Source: Deltaproteobacteria bacterium
GTDB lineage: Bacteria; Bdellovibrionota_B; Oligoflexia; Oligoflexales; Bog-1112
Assembly (NCBI GenBank): GCA_023250635.1
Contig: JAHFAI010000013.1
Span: 1 to 44,706 of the forward strand
Reading direction: 5' to 3'
DNA length: 44,706 nt
Notes under the pieces: generated by a model
What the model saw: only the letters and a program-made list of their open reading frames with translations
The model's database searches: none
Told to the model about the DNA's origin: nothing
Part shown: positions 33,843-42,805 of the stretch, one piece after another
Layout of the letters: every line of letters begins with the position of its first letter
Numbering within the stretch: position 1 is the first letter of the stretch
Position numbers and translations under genes: made by a program

Positions 33843-35426
33843 ATGCCCTTTCCTGATAGCAACGCTGAAGGAACCACATTAAGCAACGTTATTGCTACGG
33901 TTAGCCGCGATAAAAACCTAGATAAATCGGTGATTATCGATGCTCTGGAACAAGCGATGCTACATGCCGCCCGGCGCGATCTTGGCCTCGAGGCTGATAT
34001 TGAAGCGAGCTACAACGAGGACCTCGACGAAATAGAACTATTTCAATTCCGTACCGTTGTTGCTAACGAAAAGACAGATCCTACCGACACAGAAATTTCT
34101 CTGGTCGAAGCCAAAAAACTTGATCCCGAAACCGAGATTGGTGATGCCCTGGGGGTTAAAGTAACGACTTCGCGCTTTGGACGGATTGCCGCCCAGTCTG
34201 CTAAGCAAATTATTGTGCAGAAAGTGCGTGATGCGGAACGCGCCCAGATCTTTGACGAGTACAAAGAACGAGTTGGGGAGATCCTCAGTGGGCATGTTCG
34301 GCGTTTAGAGCGCAACGATATTATTATCGATCTTGGTCGGGTTGAGGCAGTTATTCCCGCTAAAGAACAAATTAGCGGAGAAAAATTCCGTCCTAAAGAT
34401 CGTATTCAGGGCTATGTTGTTGAGATTAAGCGTTCCTCTAAGGGGCCGCAGGTAGTGATGTCACGAGCCCATCCGGGCTTTTTGATTCGCCTCTTTGAAC
34501 AGCACGTCACTGAAATTTATGATGGTATTGTCAGCATCGAATCAGCAGCGCGTGATGCGGGACAACGTTCAAAAATCGCGGTTTATTCCAAGGATTCTTC
34601 CGTAGATCCAGTGGGTGCCTGTGTGGGGATGAAGGGGGCGCGTGTTCAAGCTGTTGTTCAGGAATTGAACGGTGAGAAGATCGATATTATTCCTTGGGAC
34701 AAGGACCCTGCTCGCTTGGTCTGTAATGCTCTGGCACCAGCGGTAGTCAGCAAAGTGATCGTCGATGATGAACGCCATGCTATGGAAGTTGTGGTGGCTG
34801 ATGATCAGCTGTCGCTGGCTATTGGTAAACGCGGACAGAACGTCCGCCTAGCTGCTCAGCTCACCGGCTGGCGTTTGGATATTAAGAGCGAAGCCAAACT
34901 TGAAGAACAGTTGGCTGGAGTACGGGCAGTATTGGCCTCAATTGAAGGCCTGGGCGATATGCACGCTGGTATTTTGGTGAACGAGGGGATAAAAACACCT
35001 TCCGATCTTGCTGAGGTAAGTCCGCGGATGTTGGGACGCCTGCTCAACCTCAATGAGGAGGATGCAGCTAAGGTTATTCAAGATGCTCGCAAGAAGGCTG
35101 ATGAGCTCTCTGATCGGGTGGTGGGTGATAGCACGGAATACTTTGCTCAGGATGCGGCGGCTTCCCCGGATGAGGAACTGGATGGACGCAAGCGTTTTGA
35201 AGACGAAGCTCGCAAGAAGCGTATTGAGATGTTTATGAAGTTGAGTGGGGTTGGTGAAGCGACGGCCCATGCTCTTGCCGATGCTGGTTATGGTACCATC
35301 GGTGATATTATTGCGGATTCTCCCGATGAAGTGGCCCAAAAAGCCGATCTTTCTTTGGGAATTGCGCGGACAGTGCAGATTGCCGCAGACCGTTACTTGC
35401 AAGAACATGCAAATGATGATGTCTAG
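33843..35426 (+). CDS. nusA: Transcription termination/antitermination factor NusA
   Basis: A 527-residue RNA-polymerase-binding protein that modulates pausing, termination and antitermination. The N-terminal polymerase-binding domain is followed by an S1 domain (about residues 135-200, around GEILSGHVRRLERNDIIIDLGR). KH1 has DPVGACVGMKGARV and KH2 has LSLAIGKRGQNVRLAA (about 325-340). The C-terminus has extra helix-hairpin-helix-like units (SGVGEATAHALADAGYGTI), similar to the AR repeats of proteobacterial NusA. ATG 33843 follows CGAGAGG. A small CCCC/GGGG hairpin (35433-35446) sits in the gap to infB. Confidence 0.97.
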   Translation: MPFPDSNAEGTTLSNVIATVSRDKNLDKSVIIDALEQAMLHAARRDLGLEADIEASYNEDLDEIELFQFRTVVANEKTDPTDTEISLVEAKKLDPETEIGDALGVKVTTSRFGRIAAQSAKQIIVQKVRDAERAQIFDEYKERVGEILSGHVRRLERNDIIIDLGRVEAVIPAKEQISGEKFRPKDRIQGYVVEIKRSSKGPQVVMSRAHPGFLIRLFEQHVTEIYDGIVSIESAARDAGQRSKIAVYSKDSSVDPVGACVGMKGARVQAVVQELNGEKIDIIPWDKDPARLVCNALAPAVVSKVIVDDERHAMEVVVADDQLSLAIGKRGQNVRLAAQLTGWRLDIKSEAKLEEQLAGVRAVLASIEGLGDMHAGILVNEGIKTPSDLAEVSPRMLGRLLNLNEEDAAKVIQDARKKADELSDRVVGDSTEYFAQDAAASPDEELDGRKRFEDEARKKRIEMFMKLSGVGEATAHALADAGYGTIGDIIADSPDEVAQKADLSLGIARTVQIAADRYLQEHANDDV

Positions 35427-35492
35427 TGTCTACCCCGATGTTGGGGTTACAGGTGTGTTTTAGTGATTTAGATTACACGGTGAGGGTTTTGG

Positions 35493-38400
35493 ATGGCAAA
35501 AATTCGCGTATACGAATTAGCTCGCGAACTTAAGATCGAAAGCAAAGCATTGCTGACGAAGATGCAAGATTTGGGAATCACGGTACCCAGTCATCAAAGC
35601 ACCCTTGCCGTAGCTCAGATAGAAAAAATTAGAGCAAGTCTTGATGTGGCAAACAAAGCCACGGTGGTGGTTCGCCGTCGTAAAAAAGCTGAAGATGAAC
35701 AGCCTGGTGAGGCCGTAGTTAGTGAAAATCTCAGGGAAGAGCCCAGTAGTGCTCCCCCGCCGGTGAGCCTTGCTCCTCCCGTGGTGAGCAGTTATTCTGC
35801 CGAGGTGATTCGCCGTCGCCCTCAGGAAGCTGCGGTCGTCGCCGTAGCAGTTGCTTCCCAAGAAGCTCAGCCGCAAAAAATAAGGGAAGAACAGGGCAAT
35901 CCTGCTTTGCAGCAAACAAGTAAAGCCTCCTTTGAGCATGGGCCGAGGATGGTGATTGAAACAGAAGCTACGGCGGTTGAAAGTAGCAAGCTTGGAACTT
36001 CTTCAATTGCCACTAAGGTGGTAGCTGAAGCTGAGGCCAAAGCTCGTAAACACGAAGCCGCACAAAAAATGGCTGATCTTGCTGCTCAACCAGCCAGCCC
36101 CCCCGTAGAAGCGGTGACGATTGTAGCTGCCGAATCAACTCCTGCCGATGGGGAAGACCACGGCAACCGTACCCTTAAAAGTATTCGTTCCCCATCTACG
36201 AGCAAAGCAGCTGAGGTTCAAGCAGCTACTCCTGACGAACAAGCGAGCGGGTCAGACATGAAAGAAGCTCCTCTTCACCACGAAGCCAAAAAAGCTTTTA
36301 GTGGTGCTACTATCGTCCGTCGTGCAACTGTTGAAGAACGCAATGCACTACGAGCTAAAGAAGAAGTGCGCCAGCGCACTTCACGTCGTGAAGACAGCCG
36401 TGGTGTTCGCGTAACCGGCATCGGCGTTAAGACCCGGATGGAAGATAGCGAGCCTGGTTTTAACAAATTTGCTCCTCCTGGTGGTGGCACTGAGAGCGAG
36501 GAGAGTCGCAAAAACAGCAGTCGCACTGCTAAGAAATTCACGACTCCTCCTCCTAAAGTTCGCGAAGAAGAAGAACCGCGTCCTGCAGTCCGGGGAGCTG
36601 TACCGCAGAATAAATGGCGGCTTAGTACCCGAGATATTCTCAGTGTGGTCGATACCGACAGCGATTTTGATAGCGAGGGTTTTGCAGCGAAAAAACGGGT
36701 GGTGTATACCCCCAATCAGCAGCAAAAGCGTCGCGATCTGAAAAAACGTAAGGACCTCAACCAAACCCATGTAACGACTCCCCGTGCTGCCTATCGGGTG
36801 GTCAAGTTTGAGTCGCCGACCATCGTCGTTGGTGAATTTGCTCGCCAGTTAAGTGTGAAAAGCTCTGAGATTATCAAGAAATTGATGGATCTCAATGTTA
36901 TGGCCACCCTCAATCAGAGTATTGACTTTGATACCGCTACCCTGCTTGCTACTGAATATGGCTATGAATGTAAGTTGGTTGGTAAGACCGTAGCAACCAT
37001 TCTCCAGGACGACGAACAAAGTCAATTTGGCCAGCGTTCACGACCACCCATTGTGACAGTTATGGGGCACGTTGACCATGGTAAAACCTCTATTTTGGAT
37101 GTGATTCGTCAGTCCCAGGTTACGGCTTCAGAAGCAGGGGGAATTACCCAGCATATCGGTGCCTATACTGTTGATCATCTGGGAACAGCGATTACCTTCT
37201 TAGATACTCCTGGTCACGAAGCTTTCTCTGCTATGCGGGCCCGTGGTAGCCAGGTAACCGATATTGTGGTGCTGGTGGTTGCGGCTGACGACGGGGTTAT
37301 GCCTCAAACCAAAGAAGCTATTGCTCACGCTAAAAACGCTGGCGTACCGCTGATCGTGGCGATCAACAAAATTGATAAGCCTGGTTCAAACCTCGATCGA
37401 GTATATACCGAATTGAGTGAACTTGGCGTGCAGGCAGAAGAGTGGGGTGGTGACACCCAGTTTGTTCAGGTCTCTGCGCTTAAAAAAATAGGCATAGAAA
37501 AACTGCTCGAAGCAATCAAGTTGCAGGCTGAAGTGCTCGAATTACGGGCCCGCTACGAAGGTCGCGCCGAAGGGGTGGTGCTCGAAGCTCATCTCGATAA
37601 GGGCGTGGGACCTGTGGCCACCTTGATGGCAACCCACGGCACTATCGTGATCGGCGATTATCTGGTTGCGGGTGAGGTCTTTGGTAAGGTGCGGATGATG
37701 ACTGATTTCCGTGGTGGCAAGCTCGACAGTGCGAGTCCTGCTATTCCGGTGTTGGTCATTGGCTTGCAGGCCGTTCCCATGGCAGGCGATGCGATCAATG
37801 TGGTTGCTTCTGAAAAAGCGGCGAAAGATATCGTTAAGATCCGTCGGGAAAAATCCCTTAGTTCAGCAAAGGCCTCCGTGGCGACGAGCTTGGAGGAATT
37901 ATTCAATACCGTGGCTAACGCGGAAGTTCCCCAGGTGCCATTGATTGTTAAGGGTGATACCCAAGGCAGCGTTGAGGCGATTGTTTCCTCGCTTGAGAAA
38001 CTGAGCACCAGCAAGGTTAAAACCCGTATTGTTCACTCGGCAGTGGGTGGTATCAACGAGAGTGATATTAATTTGGCAGCAACCAGCGGTGCCCTACTTA
38101 TTGGTTTCAATGTGAGGACGTCGGCAAGCCTGGCTACCCAAGCAGAGAACAAGGGTGCCTTGATCAAGTATTTTAGTATTATCTATGACGTTGTTGATGC
38201 GGTTAAGGCCATAATGGCGGGTAAATTACCACCGATTTGCACTGAAGTGGTGCAAGGGCATGCCGAAGTACGTAACGCGATCAATGTGCCAAAAATTGGT
38301 TTGATTGCTGGTTCAGCCGTTACTGACGGAAGAATTATTCGTGGGGCGCAGCTACGTCTTATTCGCGATAAGATTGTTATCTACAAAGGCAAAATTGGCT

Positions 38401-38543
38401 CCCTACGCCGCTTTAAAGATGATGTAAAAGAAGTACAGCACGGTTTCGAGTGCGGGATCAGCATTGAAGGCTATACCGATGTGCGGGTAGGCGATGTGAT
38501 TGAGGCCTTTGTGATCGAAGAAACCGCAGCGAAATTGGAATAG
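35493..38543 (+). CDS. infB: Translation initiation factor IF-2
   Basis: A 1016-residue GTPase that brings fMet-tRNA to the 30S subunit and promotes subunit joining. The N-terminus has an IF2_N module (KIRVYELARELKIESKALL). A long, low-complexity Ala/Glu/Lys/Pro-rich linker covers about 60-430. A second IF2_N-like module is at about 440-510. The G domain has GHVDHGKTS (near 524), DTPGHEAF (571) and NKID (625). Domains II and IV follow, ending VIEAFVIEETAAKLE. The start follows GTGAGGGTTTTGG. The linker is long compared with E. coli IF-2. Confidence 0.98.
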   Translation: MAKIRVYELARELKIESKALLTKMQDLGITVPSHQSTLAVAQIEKIRASLDVANKATVVVRRRKKAEDEQPGEAVVSENLREEPSSAPPPVSLAPPVVSSYSAEVIRRRPQEAAVVAVAVASQEAQPQKIREEQGNPALQQTSKASFEHGPRMVIETEATAVESSKLGTSSIATKVVAEAEAKARKHEAAQKMADLAAQPASPPVEAVTIVAAESTPADGEDHGNRTLKSIRSPSTSKAAEVQAATPDEQASGSDMKEAPLHHEAKKAFSGATIVRRATVEERNALRAKEEVRQRTSRREDSRGVRVTGIGVKTRMEDSEPGFNKFAPPGGGTESEESRKNSSRTAKKFTTPPPKVREEEEPRPAVRGAVPQNKWRLSTRDILSVVDTDSDFDSEGFAAKKRVVYTPNQQQKRRDLKKRKDLNQTHVTTPRAAYRVVKFESPTIVVGEFARQLSVKSSEIIKKLMDLNVMATLNQSIDFDTATLLATEYGYECKLVGKTVATILQDDEQSQFGQRSRPPIVTVMGHVDHGKTSILDVIRQSQVTASEAGGITQHIGAYTVDHLGTAITFLDTPGHEAFSAMRARGSQVTDIVVLVVAADDGVMPQTKEAIAHAKNAGVPLIVAINKIDKPGSNLDRVYTELSELGVQAEEWGGDTQFVQVSALKKIGIEKLLEAIKLQAEVLELRARYEGRAEGVVLEAHLDKGVGPVATLMATHGTIVIGDYLVAGEVFGKVRMMTDFRGGKLDSASPAIPVLVIGLQAVPMAGDAINVVASEKAAKDIVKIRREKSLSSAKASVATSLEELFNTVANAEVPQVPLIVKGDTQGSVEAIVSSLEKLSTSKVKTRIVHSAVGGINESDINLAATSGALLIGFNVRTSASLATQAENKGALIKYFSIIYDVVDAVKAIMAGKLPPICTEVVQGHAEVRNAINVPKIGLIAGSAVTDGRIIRGAQLRLIRDKIVIYKGKIGSLRRFKDDVKEVQHGFECGISIEGYTDVRVGDVIEAFVIEETAAKLE

Positions 38544-38554
38544 GAAAATTAATA

Positions 38555-38899
38555 ATGGGGCTTAGACAAGAAAGGCTTGCGGATCAGATTCGCGATATCG
38601 TTGCTTTCTGTTTCTTAGGGGACACTCTCCAGGATCCGCGTTTAGGTGGGGTTACCATCACCCATGTGCGGGTAAGTGCGGATTTGCAGTTTGCGACGGT
38701 TTACTTTCGCTTATTCGATAAAAAAGACCTCGAGGGTGCAAATGTTGCCTTGGAAAATTGCCGGGGCTTCTTTCGTCGCAAAATAGCTGAGGCTATTGCT
38801 ATGCGGCGTGTTCCCAATCTTCGTTTTCTCTACGACGAGAGCGTTGAGCGTGGGGCTCATATCGAGGACCTTATCCGTCAAATTCGGAAAAATGACTAA
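38555..38899 (+). CDS. rbfA: 30S ribosome-binding factor RbfA
   Basis: A 114-residue KH-fold factor for 16S rRNA 5'-end maturation and 30S assembly. It shows the family elements RLADQIRDIVAFCF, DPRLGGVTITHVRVSADLQFATVYF, and RRVPNLRFLYDESVERGAHIEDLI in the expected order. ATG 38555 follows AGGAAAATTAATA. Its end overlaps the truB start by eight bases. Confidence 0.95.
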   Translation: MGLRQERLADQIRDIVAFCFLGDTLQDPRLGGVTITHVRVSADLQFATVYFRLFDKKDLEGANVALENCRGFFRRKIAEAIAMRRVPNLRFLYDESVERGAHIEDLIRQIRKND

Positions 38900-39893
38900 T
38901 CACAATAGCACTGCGAGTCCACTGGGGCTGCTGCCAATTTTTAAGCCTCGGGGAATGACTTCAAAGGACGTTTCCCGCCTCTTATGGCGTTGGGGACTGC
39001 GGGCAAAAATGGGCCATGTGGGCACCCTCGATCCCGGGGCCGATGGGGTCTTGCCCGTGTTGCTCGGCAAGGCAACAAGCCTCCAAGACTATCTCTTAGA
39101 GGCTCCCAAGGCCTATTCCTTTACGGTAATTTTTGGCTATGAAACCGATTCCCTCGACGCCGATGGCTTGGTGGTACGTCATGCTCCATTCGCGCAGATT
39201 ACCCGTGAGCATTTATTACAAGCGGTGGCGGCATGTGGCGGGGAGCAGCTACAAGTGCCTCCCGCTTACTCTGCGGTAAAGTTTCGCGGTCAACCCCTCT
39301 ATAAATTAGCCCGCCAAGGCAAGGCAAGCGCAGCCCTTTGCCGCGATTTAAGTCGCACCGTGCAGATCTATTCTCTTGAGCTTGAGGAATTCACTTTGGG
39401 CAGAGCCCGATTTTCGCTGCGTTGCTCTAAGGGAACGTATGTGCGGGTTATTGCCCGGGAGTTAGCCGCCTATGTGGGCAGCTGTGCCACCGTGGTGGAG
39501 CTGCGCCGTACCTGTAGTTCAGGAATTTCCCTGAGCCAATGCTTTGCTCTTAGCTGCATCGAAGCGGCTCTCCAAAGCGGCTCTTTCGACGCGGAACGCT
39601 TTATTCATCCTATTGAAAAGCTTTCTTTAGGGCTAATAACCCTGCAAGCAGCCGATCATCGCGCTAGTCAACGTTTGCTTGGCGGGCAAGAACTGAGCTA
39701 CTGCCACGAGAATTTCGTAGGCATTGACGGAAAAAACAGCGACAATAATTGCCAGGCGTTACCTGCAGCAAATGAGACGATTTTGTTGTTGAGAGAGTCA
39801 GGAACTGCCCTAGGTCTAGGGGTGGTACTGCGCAGGCACGCAGATGGATGCACGGTACGCATGAAAAGGAGCCTTGGGTATGAGCAACAGTAG
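38892..39893 (+). CDS. truB: tRNA pseudouridine(55) synthase TruB
   Basis: 333 residues. It makes pseudouridine at position 55 in the T loop of tRNAs. ATG 38892 overlaps the end of rbfA; the longer frame inside rbfA is rejected. Motifs are [16 protein letters not shown], then [21 protein letters not shown] with the catalytic Asp47. Later come [21 protein letters not shown] and [15 protein letters not shown]. The C-terminal part is somewhat long and probably holds a diverged PUA-like domain. The usual downstream neighbour rpsO is absent; metK overlaps instead. Confidence 0.95.
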   Translation: MTNHNSTASPLGLLPIFKPRGMTSKDVSRLLWRWGLRAKMGHVGTLDPGADGVLPVLLGKATSLQDYLLEAPKAYSFTVIFGYETDSLDADGLVVRHAPFAQITREHLLQAVAACGGEQLQVPPAYSAVKFRGQPLYKLARQGKASAALCRDLSRTVQIYSLELEEFTLGRARFSLRCSKGTYVRVIARELAAYVGSCATVVELRRTCSSGISLSQCFALSCIEAALQSGSFDAERFIHPIEKLSLGLITLQAADHRASQRLLGGQELSYCHENFVGIDGKNSDNNCQALPAANETILLLRESGTALGLGVVLRRHADGCTVRMKRSLGYEQQ

Positions 39894-41028
39894 GTATTTG
39901 TTTACCTCGGAATCAGTGAGCGAAGGTCATCCCGATAAGATTGCCGATCAGATAAGCGATGGAATTTTGGATGCACACCTTAGTCAGGATAAGCATTCTC
40001 GAGTCGCCTGTGAAACGGTGGTAAAGACCGGTTTGGTGGTGATCGCCGGCGAAATTACCAGCTTGGCTCGGGTCGACTATGCACAAAAAGCCCGGGAAGT
40101 GATTAAAGAGATCGGCTACGATAAATCAGCACTGGGTTTTGATTATAAAAGCTGTGGGATTCTCGTGGCGGTAGAAGCTCAGTCCCCCGATATTGCCCAG
40201 GGAGTCAATGAAGGTGAAGGTCTACACCTAGAAATGGGGGCAGGTGACCAGGGGATGATGTTTGGCTACGCCTGTGATGAAACCAGCGAGTTTATGCCAG
40301 CAACGATTTCTTATGCTCACAAATTGCTCGAAGAGTTAGCCGCTTTGCGCAAAAGTGCGCGTCTTCCCTGGCTACGTCCTGATGCAAAAAGCCAAGTAAC
40401 GGCCGAGTATGAAGACGGTAAACTCAAGCGTTTTGATACCATTGTTATTTCGACCCAGCACGACGAAGAAATATCCTTCAGCGCCCTCAAAGAATCAGTG
40501 ATTGAAGAGTGCATCAAAAAAACCGTACCAGCCCATCTTTTGCAAAACACTACTTATCATATCAATCCCACGGGGCGCTTTGTTATTGGTGGCCCCTATG
40601 GTGATTGTGGTTTGACCGGGCGAAAAATCATCGTCGATACCTACGGTGGACATGGCGCCCACGGTGGTGGTGCCTTCTCCGGTAAGGATCCCTCGAAGGT
40701 TGATCGCTCTGCCGCCTATATGGGACGTTATATAGCTAAGAATATTGTGGCTGCAGGCCTTGCTAAAAAATGCTTGGTCCAGCTAGCCTACGCCATCGGG
40801 GTTGCTGATCCGGTGAGTGTCTTTGTGGAAACCTATCAGACTTCCTCCCTTAGCCAGCAAGAATTAGTGGGGAGAATTCGCCGGACCTTTGGGCTTAAGC
40901 CACGAGAAATTATCGAATCCCTTGATTTGCTTCGTCCGATTTATCGTAAAACTGCAGCCTATGGGCACTTTGGTCGAGCTGAATTCTCCTGGGAGCAGCT
41001 CAATAAGGTTGGCGAACTGAGAGGCTGA
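39880..41028 (+). CDS. metK: S-adenosylmethionine synthetase
   Basis: 382 residues; makes S-adenosylmethionine from methionine and ATP. ATG 39880 is preferred, nine bases after AAGGAG; a TTG at 39874 is too close to it. Motifs include [21 protein letters not shown] (from residue 14), [16 protein letters not shown], and [21 protein letters not shown]. Near the end are [19 protein letters not shown] and [16 protein letters not shown]. It overlaps truB by 14 bases and ends one base before ruvA, so it is embedded in the operon. Being placed here, next to a tRNA-modification gene, is unusual. Confidence 0.98.
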   Translation: MSNSRYLFTSESVSEGHPDKIADQISDGILDAHLSQDKHSRVACETVVKTGLVVIAGEITSLARVDYAQKAREVIKEIGYDKSALGFDYKSCGILVAVEAQSPDIAQGVNEGEGLHLEMGAGDQGMMFGYACDETSEFMPATISYAHKLLEELAALRKSARLPWLRPDAKSQVTAEYEDGKLKRFDTIVISTQHDEEISFSALKESVIEECIKKTVPAHLLQNTTYHINPTGRFVIGGPYGDCGLTGRKIIVDTYGGHGAHGGGAFSGKDPSKVDRSAAYMGRYIAKNIVAAGLAKKCLVQLAYAIGVADPVSVFVETYQTSSLSQQELVGRIRRTFGLKPREIIESLDLLRPIYRKTAAYGHFGRAEFSWEQLNKVGELRG

Positions 41029-41029
41029 G

Positions 41030-41719
41030 ATGATCGCTTTTTTGTGCGGCACAGTGCAAAAGCGTTTGCCGGAGGGGGTGATTCTAAACGTCCAAGGCGT
41101 TGGTTATCACCTGTTTTTGCCTCTGGGAGCCATTGCTGCGCTTCCCTTAGCTGGTGAAGAACTCAGCCTCTGGGTTTATACCAAAGTACGAGAAGACGCC
41201 TTGCAGCTCTTTGGTTTTCAGAGTTTTAGTGAACGTCAGCTCTTTGTCTTGCTGATTGATATTAATGGGGTTGGTCCTAAGGTTGCTCTGGCGATTTTGT
41301 CGAGCATGGGTAGCGATCAGTTGCGTAGCATTGTGGAACGACAGCAGGCGGAGATGCTCCAGGTGGTTCCCGGAGTCGGTAAGCGTTTAGCAGATAAATT
41401 GCTGTTGGAATTACAGGCACGTTTGGATAAATTTCCTGCGCTAGAGCCGAGTGCAACCGCAAGTGCTGGGCGGCAGCCATTTTTGCATGAACAGCTTACT
41501 GGGGCGAAGAAAACGCTTCAGCTGGCGGTAGAAACCCAGCAGGATTTGCACTCGGCTCTGGAAAATCTTGGTTATCGTGATAAAGATATCACTCCGGTAG
41601 TGCAGCGTCTGCGTCAGGAATACACGGGTGAGGAACTTCCGCAGCTCTTGCGTCGGGCTTTGTTAGTGATCGGGCAAAGTAAGAATTTCAAAAAGGGTGA
41701 GAGCGAGATTTTGTTTTAA
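41030..41719 (+). CDS. ruvA: Holliday junction branch migration protein RuvA
   Basis: 229 residues. RuvA tetramers bind the four-way junction and load RuvB. The N-terminal OB domain (MIAFLCGTVQKRL...NVQGVGYHLFLP) is followed by two helix-hairpin-helix motifs, INGVGPKVALAIL at 78-90 and VPGVGKRLADKLLLEL at 113-128. The C-terminal domain III (LENLGYRDKDITPVVQRL) contacts RuvB. It starts one base after the metK stop. It is slightly longer than E. coli RuvA. Confidence 0.95.
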   Translation: MIAFLCGTVQKRLPEGVILNVQGVGYHLFLPLGAIAALPLAGEELSLWVYTKVREDALQLFGFQSFSERQLFVLLIDINGVGPKVALAILSSMGSDQLRSIVERQQAEMLQVVPGVGKRLADKLLLELQARLDKFPALEPSATASAGRQPFLHEQLTGAKKTLQLAVETQQDLHSALENLGYRDKDITPVVQRLRQEYTGEELPQLLRRALLVIGQSKNFKKGESEILF

Positions 41720-41755
41720 TCTCCTTGCCGTCCTCTGCCATAATCGAGTACTCTC

Positions 41756-42805
41756 GTGGAAGAACCAGCGGTAAAAATTGAACGATATGTTTCTCCTCAA
41801 GCTTTACTTAGCGAAGTGGAAGAGAAAAAATCCCCAAGCAGCAAGCTGCGTCCGCACATCTTTGCTGATTATCCTGGACAGCATAAGGCCAGCGAGAATC
41901 TCAAGATTTTTGTCCAAGCAGCTACCATGCGCGGACAGCCCCTCGATCATGTCTTGCTCCATGGCCCACCGGGCCTGGGCAAAACAACCCTGGCGAATAT
42001 TCTTGCTAACGAACTTTCGGTTCCATTTTATAGCACCAGTGGTCCGGCAATTGAGCGGCCTGGCGATTTAGCCGGGATCTTGGCCAGTCTAGAAGCCGGA
42101 GCTTTATTGTTTATCGATGAAATCCATCGCCTCTCGATTCAAGTGGAGGAAGTGCTCTATGGGGCCATGGAAGATTTTAGTCTTAGCGTCATCGTTGGTC
42201 AGGGGTCAAGCGCGCGCACGGTAAGCATGGAGATTGCCCCCTTTACGCTGGTTGGAGCCACCACTAAAATATCGAACTTATCGAAGCCGTTCCTCAACCG
42301 TTTTGGAATCCAAGAACGTCTTGAATACTACGATGTGCCTTCCTTGATAATTATTCTTCAACGGGCAGCCCGCTGTCTTGGGCTCGAACTTGAGCCAAGC
42401 GGAGCTCGCGAAATTGGCCAACGTTCTCGGGGGACCCCGCGAATTGCCAACCGGCTTTTGCGTCGTGCGGCAGATTTTGCCCAGGTGGTTTCTGCGCCTT
42501 CTATCAATAAACAAATTGCCCATCGGGCCCTGACTAGTTTAGAAATTGATGAATATGGCCTCGATCGCCTGGACCGAGCAATTCTTACGGTAATCGGCGA
42601 ACGCTATGGCGGGGGACCGGTGGGCATAGAGACTCTCGCTATTACCCTTGGTGAGGAAAGTGCTACCATCGAAGAGGTCTATGAACCTTTTTTGGTGTAT
42701 CAAGGGTTTCTGAGTCGAGGCCCGCGAGGACGATCGCTAACTGATGAGGGCAAACTTCTACTTGCCCGGCAGAGAGGGAATAGCAATGATGGAGGAAGCG
42801 CCTGA
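41756..42805 (+). CDS. ruvB: Holliday junction DNA helicase RuvB
   Basis: The 349-residue AAA+ motor of branch migration. GTG 41756. Walker A GPPGLGKT at 70-77, Walker B LLFIDEIH at 117-124, sensor I VGATT at 166-170, and RGTPRIANRLLRRAADFA in the lid. The C-terminal winged helix has EPFLVYQGFLSRGPRGR. In the arginine-finger stretch the family's PLRDRFG reads PFLNRFG here: the final Arg is kept, the first is replaced. Where most homologues have LTSP, this one has LSKP. ruvC is not in this operon. The next gene overlaps the ruvB end by 20 bases. Confidence 0.96.
   Translation: MEEPAVKIERYVSPQALLSEVEEKKSPSSKLRPHIFADYPGQHKASENLKIFVQAATMRGQPLDHVLLHGPPGLGKTTLANILANELSVPFYSTSGPAIERPGDLAGILASLEAGALLFIDEIHRLSIQVEEVLYGAMEDFSLSVIVGQGSSARTVSMEIAPFTLVGATTKISNLSKPFLNRFGIQERLEYYDVPSLIIILQRAARCLGLELEPSGAREIGQRSRGTPRIANRLLRRAADFAQVVSAPSINKQIAHRALTSLEIDEYGLDRLDRAILTVIGERYGGGPVGIETLAITLGEESATIEEVYEPFLVYQGFLSRGPRGRSLTDEGKLLLARQRGNSNDGGSA

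Noticed and set aside
36469-36741. Open frames in and antisense to the infB linker
   Set aside because: They follow from the low-complexity linker and have no independent start signals.
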